8,666 bases of DNA, from positions 1 through 8,666 of the forward strand of contig JAJPXI010000033.1 of NCBI GenBank assembly GCA_021205585.1, read 5' to 3'. Shown here piece by piece: positions 1 to 6,630 of the stretch (positions are counted from its first letter, which is position 1; the number at the start of each line of letters is the position of its first letter). The translations under genes were made by a program, and so were the position numbers. The DNA is from Oscillospiraceae bacterium (GTDB lineage Bacteria > Bacillota > Clostridia > Oscillospirales > Oscillospiraceae). The notes below the pieces were generated by a model. It ran no database searches. It worked only from the letters and a program-made list of their open reading frames with translations, and was not told the origin of the DNA.

Positions 1-40
1 AGTAAACGCAACATATCAAATGCCGGGTGTTGCGTTTACT
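1..40. repeat. 13-bp perfect inverted repeat (possible terminator of an upstream gene)
   Basis: Positions 1-13 (AGTAAACGCAACA) are the exact reverse complement of 28-40, with a 14-base loop. The right arm runs into TTT at 40-42, so on the + strand it could be a weak intrinsic terminator for a gene left of the window. The left arm starts at base 1, so the stem may be longer. The right arm also belongs to a 15-base match with the integrase remnant at 8359-8373. Role unproven. Confidence 0.45.
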
Positions 41-90
41 TTGGAAATTGAGGGTTTTAGAGGTTCTCTTTACACTTTGAAAGAAAATGC

Positions 91-119
91 TTGCATTTAT
101 CCGCCGGGTGTGGTACAAT
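91..119 (+). promoter_or_regulatory. Sigma-A type promoter of rplS
   Basis: The -35 box TTGCAT (91-96) and -10 box TACAAT (114-119) are separated by exactly 17 bases. The -10 is extended by TGG at 111-113 (TGn motif). Transcription would start near 126 and leave a leader of about 70 bases before rplS. A 6-base inverted repeat (121-126 with 172-177) lies around the leader but overlaps the predicted start, so I do not call an L19 autoregulatory leader here. Confidence 0.75.
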
Positions 120-198
120 TCGTTCGCCTGAACTGCGGGCGGTCCTCTGCGGCGGGAATTTCCAGTGCGCACGAACGCCTGAAAATGAGGAGGAAGTC

Positions 199-606
199 AT
201 GGATTTATTAAAAGCGTTTGAGGCCAAGAACCTCAAAGAGAATCCCCCCGAAGTGGAAATCGGCGACACCGTGAAGGTTCATCTGCGGGTCAAAGAGGGA
301 AGCCGGGAGCGGATTCAGGTGTTTGAGGGCACCGTCATCGCCAAGAAGCACGGCGGCATCGGGGAAACCTTTACCGTGCGCCGCCTGTCCTACGGGGTCG
401 GCGTGGAAAAAGTGTTCCCCGTCAACGCTCCCACCATTGAAAAGGTGGAGGTTGTCCGCCACGGCAAGGTTCGCCGTGCCAAGCTGTATTATCTGCGCGG
501 CCGGGTCGTAAAGGCGGCCAAGGTGCAGGAGCGGCAAAAAGCAAAGCAAAAAAGCAGGAAGGCGCCCCTTTCTATGGAAAGGGGCGCCTTCCTGCTTCTC
601 CCTTAA
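199..606 (+). CDS. rplS: 50S ribosomal protein L19 with C-terminal extension
   Basis: Ribosomal protein L19 of the large subunit, located at the interface with the 30S subunit. The family core covers residues 1 to about 112: IGDTVKVHLRVKEGSRERIQ, then the conserved segments FEGTVIAKK, ETFTVRRLSYGVGVEKVFPV and VRRAKLYYLRGR. The ATG at 199 is chosen because AGGAGG at 188-193 lies 5 bases upstream; the frame is open further left, but L19 homologues start here. The product is 135 residues against about 115 usual. The surplus of about 20 residues after KVQER (ending RGAFLLLP) is encoded by the hairpin at 552-597 and looks like accidental readthrough of a terminator stem rather than a domain. The gene usually lies beside trmD, but a nucleoside phosphorylase follows here. 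It has its own promoter. Identity is certain; the true functional C-terminus is not. Confidence 0.97.
   Translation: MDLLKAFEAKNLKENPPEVEIGDTVKVHLRVKEGSRERIQVFEGTVIAKKHGGIGETFTVRRLSYGVGVEKVFPVNAPTIEKVEVVRHGKVRRAKLYYLRGRVVKAAKVQERQKAKQKSRKAPLSMERGAFLLLP
552..597 (+). terminator. 21-bp perfect hairpin inside the 3' end of rplS
   Basis: Bases 552-572 pair perfectly with 577-597 around the four-base loop TATG (573-576). The stem core is GGCGCCCC/GGGGCGCC. A pyrimidine-rich but not purely T stretch (CTCCCTT) follows. It lies before the rplS stop codon at 604-606, so the last codons of rplS read through both arms. Most likely it is the rplS terminator or a 3' stabilising hairpin. The poor T tract makes strong intrinsic termination uncertain. 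Confidence 0.6.
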
Positions 607-691
607 ACTCGCTGCTCATTTTTCAGAAAACAGATTGTTGATCTGTTCTCCGCCGGAGGCCGGTTCGTAAATCAGCTTGCTGTCTGATTTT

Positions 692-740
692 AACAAAACC
701 GGGGAATTTGCCGCCGCGCCTCCGGTTTTGTTTGCTTTTT
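692..740 (+). terminator. Intrinsic terminator between rplS and the purine unit
   Basis: AACAAAACCGG (692-702) pairs with CCGGTTTTGTT (722-732). A G-U and a G-C pair (703/721 and 704/720) extend it to 13 pairs with a 15-base loop. TTTGCTTTTT follows at 731-740. Two smaller hairpins precede it: 629-635 with 641-647, and 669-675 with 684-690. No gene is visible in 607-797; these hairpins and the next promoter are what the stretch holds. Confidence 0.65.
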
Positions 741-760
741 CAGGCGTGATGGTGTACAAT
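732..760 (+). promoter_or_regulatory. Sigma-A type promoter of the purine nucleoside unit
   Basis: TTGCTT (732-737) and TACAAT (755-760) are spaced by 17 bases, 38 bases before the phosphorylase start. The -10 is identical to that of the rplS promoter. The -35 box lies in the T tract of the preceding terminator, so the two signals overlap. The weak half is the -35 (TTG plus poor downstream match). Confidence 0.6.
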
Positions 761-797
761 ACTGCTTGTTCATTTGTTGAGAAAGGGGCGGCGTGAT

Positions 798-1619
798 ATG
801 ATTCCCTTTGAGCATTATCAGGAGAGCTGCCGGGCCCTGGAGGAGCGGCTGGGGGGGTTCCGGCCCGAAGTAGGCCTGATTCTCGGCTCCGGCCTGGGGG
901 AGCTGGGAGAGCTGGCGGAGCAGCCGGTTTCCATCCCCTACGGCGAAATTCCCCACTTCCCCCGCTCCACCGCCCCCGGCCACAAGGGGCGGCTGGTGTT
1001 CGGCACGCTCCAGGGCAGGCCGGCGGCGGTGATGCAGGGGCGCTTCCACCCCTACGAGGGCTATTCCTTCGAGCAGGCAGCCTACCCTGTGCGGGTGCTG
1101 CGGCTGCTGGGGTGCCAGACTCTGATTGTGACCAACGCCGCCGGGTGCGTCAATCTGGACTGGAACCCCGGAGAATTGATGCTGATTTGCGACCACATCA
1201 AGCTGGTGCAGGACTCCCCCCTCCGGGGGGAGAACCTGGAGCGGTTCGGCCCCCGGTTTCCCGACGCCGGCCAGCTGTATACCCCGGCCCTGCGGGCGCT
1301 GGCCCGCCGTCAGGCGCAGCGGCTGGGTATCCCCCTGCGGGAGGGAGTCTATATGTACTTTCCCGGCCCCCAGTATGAAACGCCGGCGGAGATTCGCTTC
1401 GCCCGCCTGGCCGGGGCGGACGCGGTGGGGATGTCCACCGTGCCGGAGGTCATTGCGGCGGGGCACTGCGGGATGCGGGTGCTGGGCCTGACCCTGCTGA
1501 GCAACATGGCCGCCGGTATCCTGCCTCAGCCGCTCAGCGAGCAGGAGGTGCTCCAGGCCGCCCGGGCCGCCGGGGCGCAGTTTTCCGCCCTGGTGCTGGC
1601 CTGTTTGAAGGAGCTGTAG
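798..1619 (+). CDS. punA: Purine nucleoside phosphorylase, trimeric (class II) type
   Basis: Cleaves purine (deoxy)nucleosides with phosphate to the free base and (deoxy)ribose-1-phosphate, in the cytoplasm. At 273 residues it has the usual trimeric PNP length. Visible motifs are the phosphate loop LGSGLG (29-34), GHKG (61-64), MQGRFHPYEGY (79-89), NAAG (113-116), GPQYET (190-195, base-binding Glu194) and MSTVPEVIAAGHCG (212-225) followed by LLSN with Asn236. The Glu/Asn pair matches enzymes preferring 6-oxopurines (inosine, guanosine); human PNP uses Glu201 and Asn243. In many relatives a His follows shortly after (THEEV in the usual pattern), but here the segment reads SEQEV, so the residue facing the 5' end of the ribose may differ. 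The ATG at 798 is preferred over an in-frame TTG at 774 because an AAAGGGG motif lies at about 782-788. It is translated with the deaminase that begins one base after its stop, and its last codons carry that gene's Shine-Dalgarno site. A methylthioinosine phosphorylase role is an alternative. Confidence 0.92.
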   Translation: MIPFEHYQESCRALEERLGGFRPEVGLILGSGLGELGELAEQPVSIPYGEIPHFPRSTAPGHKGRLVFGTLQGRPAAVMQGRFHPYEGYSFEQAAYPVRVLRLLGCQTLIVTNAAGCVNLDWNPGELMLICDHIKLVQDSPLRGENLERFGPRFPDAGQLYTPALRALARRQAQRLGIPLREGVYMYFPGPQYETPAEIRFARLAGADAVGMSTVPEVIAAGHCGMRVLGLTLLSNMAAGILPQPLSEQEVLQAARAAGAQFSALVLACLKEL

Positions 1620-1620
1620 G

Positions 1621-2922
1621 ATGGATACCCTGATTTACAATGTGACAGCCCTTTTGCTGGACGAGGCCCAGACCGTGCTGAAGGACGCCTTTGTTCTGGT
1701 GAAAGGGGAGGAGATTGCCTATGTGGGCCGGGAGAGGCCGGAGGGGAAATTTTCCCTGCTGGACGGCCATGGCCGGGCGCTGATGCCCGGCTTCGTGGAC
1801 TGCCACACCCACATCCCCATGACCCTGCTGCGGGGGTACGGCGGCGGCTGCGGCTTGCAGACCTGGCTCCAGGACTATATTTTCCCCGCCGAGGCCCGGC
1901 TGACCCCCCGCTCCGTGGCCGCCGGAACCATGCTGGGCCTGGCCGAGATGATTTCCAGCGGCGTGACGTGCATTGCGGATATGTATATGCACACCGGAAC
2001 CATCGCCCGGTGCGTGGCGGACGCGGGCCTGAGCGCCAACCTGTCCTGCGGCGGCGTCTACTTCGGAGCGCCGGAGGACTTCTCCCCGGAGAAATGCGCC
2101 GACTGCCGGCTCCAGGAGGAGCTGACGGAGCAGTGGCACGGCTATGGGAACGGGCGCATCCTGGTGGACGCCTCCATTCACGCCGAGTACACCTCCACCG
2201 CCCCTTTCTGGCGCTGGATGGCCCGGTTTGCCCGGGAGCATGGCCTGCGCGTGCACGTCCACGTCTCCGAAACCGAGAAGGAGCACCTGGAGAGCCTGGC
2301 GCGCAACGGTTTGACCCCCGTTCAGGCCCTGGATCGGTGCGGGGTGTGGGACGGGGGCGGCATTGCTGCCCACTGCGTGTATACCACGCCGGAGGACTGG
2401 GAGATCTTGAAGCGGCGGGGGGTGTCCGTGGTTCACAACCCCTATTCCAATTTGAAGTTGGGCTCCGGGGTGGCGCCGGTGCCGGACATATGCCGGGCGG
2501 GGGTCAACGTGGCCCTGGGCACCGACGGGGTCAGCTCCCACAACAGCGTCGACCCCTTTGCTGACATGAAGCTGGCCGCCATCCTCCACGGCGGCGTGCG
2601 CCGGGATCCCATGGCCGTCCCCCCTTATCAGGCGCTGGAGATGGCCACGGCCAACGGCGGCGCGGCCCTGGGCCGCAAAACCGGGCGCATCCAGACCGGC
2701 TGGGCGGCGGATTTGATTCTGGTGGATTTGGACACCCCCCACACCCTCCCCTGCCACGACCTGGTGGAAACCCTGGTCTACTCCAGCCGGGGCGGCGACG
2801 TGACCATGAATATGGCCAGGGGACAGGTCATATATCAGGATGGGGAGTTCCTGACCCTGGACTGGGAGCGGGTGAAGCGGGAGGTGCAGGCCGTCCTGCC
2901 GGAGCTTTTCCCCTCAAAATAA
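1621..2922 (+). CDS. mtaD: MTA/SAH deaminase family amidohydrolase
   Basis: A metal-dependent amidohydrolase of the 5'-methylthioadenosine/S-adenosylhomocysteine deaminase group (the Thermotoga TM0936 type, close to guanine deaminase and TrzA/AtzB enzymes). It would remove the 6-amino group of MTA, SAH or adenosine. Length is 433 residues, as usual. The expected metal and catalytic residues are all visible: PGFVDCHTH with His62 and His64, HVHVSET with His214 and Glu217, AAHCVY with His251, and LGTDGVSSHNS with Asp302. The C-terminal part returns to the beta-sandwich (GRIQTGWAADLILVDLD, about 355-371). The start is firm: GAAGGAG at 1607-1613 lies 7 bases upstream, inside the phosphorylase gene. 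The tight coupling to a purine nucleoside phosphorylase supports a purine nucleoside or sulfur-nucleoside salvage role. Substrate choice among MTA, SAH and adenosine cannot be read from the sequence with confidence. Confidence 0.88.
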   Translation: MDTLIYNVTALLLDEAQTVLKDAFVLVKGEEIAYVGRERPEGKFSLLDGHGRALMPGFVDCHTHIPMTLLRGYGGGCGLQTWLQDYIFPAEARLTPRSVAAGTMLGLAEMISSGVTCIADMYMHTGTIARCVADAGLSANLSCGGVYFGAPEDFSPEKCADCRLQEELTEQWHGYGNGRILVDASIHAEYTSTAPFWRWMARFAREHGLRVHVHVSETEKEHLESLARNGLTPVQALDRCGVWDGGGIAAHCVYTTPEDWEILKRRGVSVVHNPYSNLKLGSGVAPVPDICRAGVNVALGTDGVSSHNSVDPFADMKLAAILHGGVRRDPMAVPPYQALEMATANGGAALGRKTGRIQTGWAADLILVDLDTPHTLPCHDLVETLVYSSRGGDVTMNMARGQVIYQDGEFLTLDWERVKREVQAVLPELFPSK

Positions 2923-2963
2923 TCGATTTGAACGGCTTTCCCGCCGGAAAGGTGACGTGATCC

Positions 2964-4586
2964 ATGGCGGATACAGGGAAGAAAAATACGTTTTACGGCG
3001 GCGCGGCCATTTTAGCGGTCAGCACCATCGTGGTCAAGGTCATCGGGGCGCTCTACCGCATCCCACTGGGCAACATCCTCTCCGACGAGGCCATGGCCGA
3101 CTATAACAGCGCCTATAACATCTACAACGTCCTGCTGACCGTCTCCACTGCCGGCCTGCCCGTGGCCCTGTCCAAGACCATCTCCGAGGCCAACACCCTG
3201 GGGCGGGCCAACCAGGCGCGGAAAACCTTCCGTGTGGCCTTCAGCACCTTCCTGATTTTGGGCCTCATCAGCTTTTTCTGCATGACCGTGCTGTCCACGC
3301 CGGTGTCCAATATCCTGCTGAGCAACCCCAAGGCGGTCTACTGCGTGCGGGCCCTGGCCCCGTCCCTGCTGTGTGTGTGTGTGGTGTCGGCCTTCCGGGG
3401 CTACTTCCAGGGGCATTTCAACATGGTGCCCACCGGCGTGTCCCAGATCATCGAGGCCGGGTGCAAGCTGGTCATCGGCCTGAGCCTGGCGCTTTACCTG
3501 GTCAATGTAGCGGATATGGCGGAGTACGGCTCGGTGGGCGCCATCATCGGCGTGTCCACCGGCAGCGTGGCTGCCCTGGCGTTTATTTCCGTCCTCATTC
3601 TGCGCCATCAGAAGCAGCAGAGGCTGCAGCCTGCCGCAGACCGGCCCGACGGGGCCAGGGCCATCGCCGCCCGGCTGTTCAAGCTGGCCATCCCCATCAC
3701 CATCAGTTCCGGGGCCAGCTCCCTGATCACCCTGATCGACGGCAATCTGGTCATGCGCCAGCTCCAGTCGCTGGGCGTCAGCGTGGACGGCCTGTCCCAG
3801 GAGGCCGCACTGGACGCCGCCAGGGGGCTGTACGGCATTTACAGCAAGACCCTGTCCATCTACAACCTGCCTTTCGCCATGATGGTGCCCCTGACGGCCT
3901 GCATCATCCCGGCGGTGTCCGCCTGCCTGTCCCGGAAGGACGGCAGGGGGGCCCAGCGCATCAGCGAGTCGGCCCTGCGGGTGGGGCTGCTGCTGGCCCT
4001 GCCCATGGGGATGGGCCTGTTCGCCCTGGGCGGGCCGATTATCAAGCTGATGTACCCGTCCATCGACAGTTCCGTGGCCGGGCCGCTGTTGTCCATTTTG
4101 GGGCTGGCGTCCATTTTCGTCTCCCTGCAGCTGCTGTGCAACTCCATTTTGCAGGCCAACGGCTTGGTCAATCTGCCCATCCTGGCGGTGCTGGCCGGGG
4201 GCGTGGTCAAGCTGGTGGTCAACTACATCCTGGTGGGCAACCCCAGTGTGCGCATCAACGGCGCGCCGGTGGGCTCCCTGTGCTGCTTCATCGTGGTCGC
4301 CGGACTGGAGATATTCTTCATCCGCCGGACGGTTCCCCACCCGCCCCGGTTCCTGCGGGCCTTTGTGAAGCCCTTCGTGGCCTCCGCCCTGATGGCCGCC
4401 GCAGCCTGGGCGTCCAACGGCCTGCTCAGCCGGGTTCTCCCCAACAGTCTGGCCGTGCTGGGGGCCATCGGAATCGGCGTGGTAGTTTACCTGATTTTAG
4501 TGCTTGTTTTGCATGTTATTTCCAAAGATGACCTGAGTTTAATGCCGAAAGGCGAAAAAATCGCAAAAATTCTGCGCATATCCTAA
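2964..4586 (+). CDS. SpoVB/MurJ-like polysaccharide flippase (MATE superfamily, MOP exporter)
   Basis: A 540-residue integral membrane protein with about 14 hydrophobic segments, of the polysaccharide-biosynthesis/SpoVB-MurJ branch of the MOP superfamily. Members flip lipid-linked cell-wall or spore-cortex precursors across the membrane. Family marks are the N-terminal KVIGALYRIPLGNIL (about 25-39), the STAGLPVALSKTISEA segment (61-76) and FRGYFQG (144-150). A basic region near 213-240 is a cytoplasmic loop between the two halves, and the C-terminus is a short basic tail. The ATG at 2964 follows AAAGGTG (2948-2954) at 9 bases. The gene lies 41 bases after the deaminase, and mazG starts 37 bases later. 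In B. subtilis the homologous position upstream of mazG is held by yabM, so it is probably the YabM/SpoVB equivalent; lipid II, wall teichoic or cortex substrates are all possible. Confidence 0.88.
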   Translation: MADTGKKNTFYGGAAILAVSTIVVKVIGALYRIPLGNILSDEAMADYNSAYNIYNVLLTVSTAGLPVALSKTISEANTLGRANQARKTFRVAFSTFLILGLISFFCMTVLSTPVSNILLSNPKAVYCVRALAPSLLCVCVVSAFRGYFQGHFNMVPTGVSQIIEAGCKLVIGLSLALYLVNVADMAEYGSVGAIIGVSTGSVAALAFISVLILRHQKQQRLQPAADRPDGARAIAARLFKLAIPITISSGASSLITLIDGNLVMRQLQSLGVSVDGLSQEAALDAARGLYGIYSKTLSIYNLPFAMMVPLTACIIPAVSACLSRKDGRGAQRISESALRVGLLLALPMGMGLFALGGPIIKLMYPSIDSSVAGPLLSILGLASIFVSLQLLCNSILQANGLVNLPILAVLAGGVVKLVVNYILVGNPSVRINGAPVGSLCCFIVVAGLEIFFIRRTVPHPPRFLRAFVKPFVASALMAAAAWASNGLLSRVLPNSLAVLGAIGIGVVVYLILVLVLHVISKDDLSLMPKGEKIAKILRIS

Positions 4587-4623
4587 AAAAGTCGAAAAAA
4601 GCACTTGCAAAAGGTGAGGATTT

Positions 4624-5418
4624 ATGATAAATTGGATAAAGAAAAATCACTACGATGTGGCCGACCTGGTGGAGCTGGTGGCGCTCCTGCGCTCGCCGGA
4701 GGGCTGTCCCTGGGACCGGGAGCAGACCCACGAGAGCGTGCGCCGGGAGTTTTTAGAGGAGACCTGCGAGGTCATCGAGGCCATTGACCAGAAGGACAGC
4801 GACCATTTGAAAGAAGAATTGGGGGACGTTCTGCTCCAGGTGGTGTTTCACACCCAGATGGAGCGGGAGGCCGGCCGGTTCCAACTGGACGACGTGGCCG
4901 ACGGCATCTGCAAAAAGCTGATCTACCGGCACCCCCACGTCTTTGGCCAGGTTCAGGCGTCCAGCGCGGAACAGGTGCTGGACAACTGGGACAAGCTCAA
5001 GCGGAAGGAAAAGAACCAGCAGACCCATACCGACGCGCTCCAGGCCGTGGCCCGCAGCCTGCCCGCTTTGTGGCGGGCGGAAAAGGTGCAGAAGAAAGCG
5101 GCCAGGGCCGGCTTCGACTGGCCGGACGCCGCCGGGCCAATGGACAAGCTGTCCGAGGAGCTGGAGGAGCTGAAGCAGGCCGCCGCCCAGGGAACCAACG
5201 TGGAGGAGGAGCTGGGAGACCTGCTCTTTGCCGCCGTCAACCTGTCCCGGCACATCGGCGTGGACGGGGAGATGGCCTTGACCGCCGCCACGGACAAGTT
5301 TATCCGGCGCTTCGCCGCCGTGGAAAATCTTGCGGCGGAGCAGGGCCGGGCCATGGAGCGGCTCTCCCCGGAGGAGCTGGACAAGCTGTGGGAGCGAGCC
5401 AAACAACAGGGGCTTTGA
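4624..5418 (+). CDS. mazG: Nucleoside triphosphate pyrophosphohydrolase MazG
   Basis: Hydrolyses (d)NTPs to the monophosphate and pyrophosphate; the family is linked to nucleotide-pool cleaning and, in E. coli, to the stress nucleotide response. At 264 residues it has the full two-domain E. coli length. N-domain: CPWDREQTHESVRREFLEE (28-46) with Glu45, Glu46 and Glu49, then EELGD with Asp68, and YRHPHVFG (101-108). C-domain: a second acidic set SEELEEL (177-183) and EEELGD (194-199), the domain that normally carries catalysis. The ATG at 4624 follows AAGGTGAGGA (4611-4620). In B. subtilis the neighbour in this position, YabN, has an extra N-terminal tetrapyrrole-methylase domain; that domain is absent here. 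It lies between the flippase and hup, as in the clostridial version of the yab cluster. Confidence 0.95.
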   Translation: MINWIKKNHYDVADLVELVALLRSPEGCPWDREQTHESVRREFLEETCEVIEAIDQKDSDHLKEELGDVLLQVVFHTQMEREAGRFQLDDVADGICKKLIYRHPHVFGQVQASSAEQVLDNWDKLKRKEKNQQTHTDALQAVARSLPALWRAEKVQKKAARAGFDWPDAAGPMDKLSEELEELKQAAAQGTNVEEELGDLLFAAVNLSRHIGVDGEMALTAATDKFIRRFAAVENLAAEQGRAMERLSPEELDKLWERAKQQGL

Positions 5419-5528
5419 AGCATGAGTGACATTGTGCTTTGAGGATAACGGAGGTCGAGAGGGCTCCGGGGGAGGGGGCGCATCGCCCTGTCTCAAAATA
5501 AAAAACAATTTTTTAGGAGGACAAAAAA

Positions 5529-5807
5529 ATGAACAAGGCAGAATTGATTCAGGCGACCGCACAGAAGTCCGGCCTGTCCAGGAAAGAGGCCGAGGCCGCC
5601 GTCGCCGCCGCCGTCCAGTCGATTACCGAGGCGCTGGCCCAAGGAGACCGGGTGCAGATTGTGGGCTTCGGCGCTTTCGAGGTGCGGGAGCGGGCCGCCC
5701 ACATCGGCCGCAACCCCAAGACCAGGGAGGAAATCCAGGTCGCCGCCAGCAAGGCCCCTGTGTTCAAGGCGGGCAAGGCGCTGAAGGACGCCGTGGCCAA
5801 GGGTTAA
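5529..5807 (+). CDS. hup: HU family DNA-binding protein
   Basis: A small histone-like protein that dimerises and bends DNA, organising the nucleoid. At 92 residues it has the normal HU length. The N-terminal helices (MNKAELIQATAQKSGLSRKE) are followed by the beta-arm signature GFGAFEVRERAAHIGRNPKT (46-65), with the proline of the arm tip at 63, and by the C-terminal PVFKAGKALKDAV. The start is set by AGGAGG at 5515-5520, 8 bases before the ATG. It follows mazG after a 110-base spacer holding a 5-bp hairpin (5476-5480 with 5484-5488) and a G-rich stretch. I see no good sigma-A promoter in that spacer, so readthrough from mazG is likely. Two terminators follow. Confidence 0.97.
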   Translation: MNKAELIQATAQKSGLSRKEAEAAVAAAVQSITEALAQGDRVQIVGFGAFEVRERAAHIGRNPKTREEIQVAASKAPVFKAGKALKDAVAKG

Positions 5808-5814
5808 ACCCGAT

Positions 5815-5839
5815 AAAAAAAGCGACCCTGCGGGCCGCT
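5815..5839 (-). terminator. Minus-strand intrinsic terminator
   Basis: Read on the minus strand, a hairpin with 7 of 8 pairs (5832-5839 with 5821-5828, loop of three) is followed directly by seven T (5821-5815 complement). This suits readthrough from the YczE-like gene and would protect hup from antisense transcription. Confidence 0.55.
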
Positions 5840-5845
5840 GAAAAT

Positions 5846-5878
5846 CAAAAGGCCGCCCGAAAACCGGGCGGCCTTTTG
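5846..5878. terminator. Bidirectional terminator between hup and the YczE-like gene
   Basis: The 14-bp perfect stem pairs 5846-5859 with 5865-5878 around AAAAC. Its ends are AAAA on the left and TTTT on the right, so each strand gives a GC stem closing on a short U run. It lies 38 bases after the hup stop and 14 bases beyond the stop of the convergent minus-strand gene, so it can serve both. Confidence 0.85.
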
Positions 5879-5892
5879 GCTTAACTGATAAT

Positions 5893-6588
5893 TCAGGATG
5901 GGGACTCGCTGCCCCGGGCCAGCGGCTCCCGGCGTGGCTCGGTATCGGTGCGGGGGGAACGGAGGGACTGGATGGCCTTCACCACCAGGCCCACCAGAAT
6001 CGCGGCGGCCACGGTGCCCTCCCGGATTCCCACGATGCGCCCCAGCAAAATCATGCTCATGCCCGCGCTGAGCAGGAGCAGGCCGCAGTCCACGACGATT
6101 TTTACCGTGCTGAACGCCAGGCCCGTCCTGCGGGCGATGGCCAGGGACAGGCCCTCGCCCGCCAAAACCAGCACCCCGGCGTTGACCATCAGGAACACGC
6201 CTATGCCCGTCACCACAATGCCGGCGGCGCACAGGGCCAACCGGGCGGCGTAGGACGCGGCCTCAAACCCGCCCAGGCACCACAGGGCCAGGTCTGTCAC
6301 CTCGCCGTATACGATGGCCAGGGGCAGCTGGAGCAGGCTGGAGAGGCGGAACTCCCGCCCCAGCAGCAGGGCCTGGAGCAACAGGAAGGCGGCGTGCTGG
6401 AGGATCAGGAACTGGCCCATGGACAGGGGGAAGGCATAACTGAACACATAGGCCGGCAGGGACAGGGGGGTCACGCCCAAATCGCTCTTGCTGGCCAGGG
6501 CCACGCCCAGGGCGGATACGCACACTCCCGCTAAAAACATACCCGTCCGCCGGACGGTTTCTTTGCTGACAGGTTTCAATCGCTTCAT
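5893..6588 (-). CDS. YczE/DUF6198-like integral membrane protein
   Basis: A 231-residue membrane protein resembling the YczE/YyaS/YitT group (DUF6198). Their molecular function is unknown; B. subtilis YczE has been tied to lipopeptide production. About five hydrophobic segments are visible, near residues 15-33, 43-75, 84-105, 111-144 and 160-205. The N-terminal segment ALGVALASKSDLGVTPLSL is the family-like mark (small residues, then a conserved Asp-Leu-Gly and a Pro). The last 25 residues are polar and charged. The start (complement of 6586-6588) follows AAGGGAG (6596-6602 complement) at 7 bases. It is divergent from the LysR gene, which is the usual layout of a LysR regulator and its target. 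The 5' end is about 135 bases from the LysR start codon. Confidence 0.75.
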   Translation of the reverse strand: MKRLKPVSKETVRRTGMFLAGVCVSALGVALASKSDLGVTPLSLPAYVFSYAFPLSMGQFLILQHAAFLLLQALLLGREFRLSSLLQLPLAIVYGEVTDLALWCLGGFEAASYAARLALCAAGIVVTGIGVFLMVNAGVLVLAGEGLSLAIARRTGLAFSTVKIVVDCGLLLLSAGMSMILLGRIVGIREGTVAAAILVGLVVKAIQSLRSPRTDTEPRREPLARGSESPS

Positions 6589-6630
6589 GTAGATGCTCCC
6601 TTGAGGGAACCTCAGTTATTAGAGTTTCCC

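Noticed and set aside
53..68. GTTTTAGAG followed by an AGAG/CTCT hairpin, like the start of a Cas9-type repeat
   Set aside because: Single copy, no regularly spaced repeats and no cas gene in the window.
121..198. L19 autoregulatory leader
   Set aside because: Only a 6-bp and a 4-bp pairing can be found by eye, and the outer stem overlaps the predicted transcription start, so the known leader structure is not supported.
1534..2757. 407-codon open frame on the minus strand
   Set aside because: It lies fully opposite the deaminase and the end of the PNP gene, has low-complexity composition and no domain; it is a shadow caused by high GC at third positions.
3012..4340. 442-codon open frame on the minus strand
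   Set aside because: It lies opposite the flippase gene, is rich in Gln, Gly and His, and has no recognisable fold or ribosome site.
3371..4531. 386-codon + frame overlapping the flippase
   Set aside because: Out-of-frame shadow rich in Gly, Arg and Pro; the membrane protein in the other frame is a clear family member.
5422..5442. Six-codon frame MSDIVL between mazG and hup as a leader peptide
   Set aside because: No ribosome site of its own, no attenuator behind it, and HU genes are not known for such control.
5460..5490. G-rich run as a possible G-quadruplex before hup
   Set aside because: Only three clear runs of three or more G; a four-run motif is not met without splitting runs.
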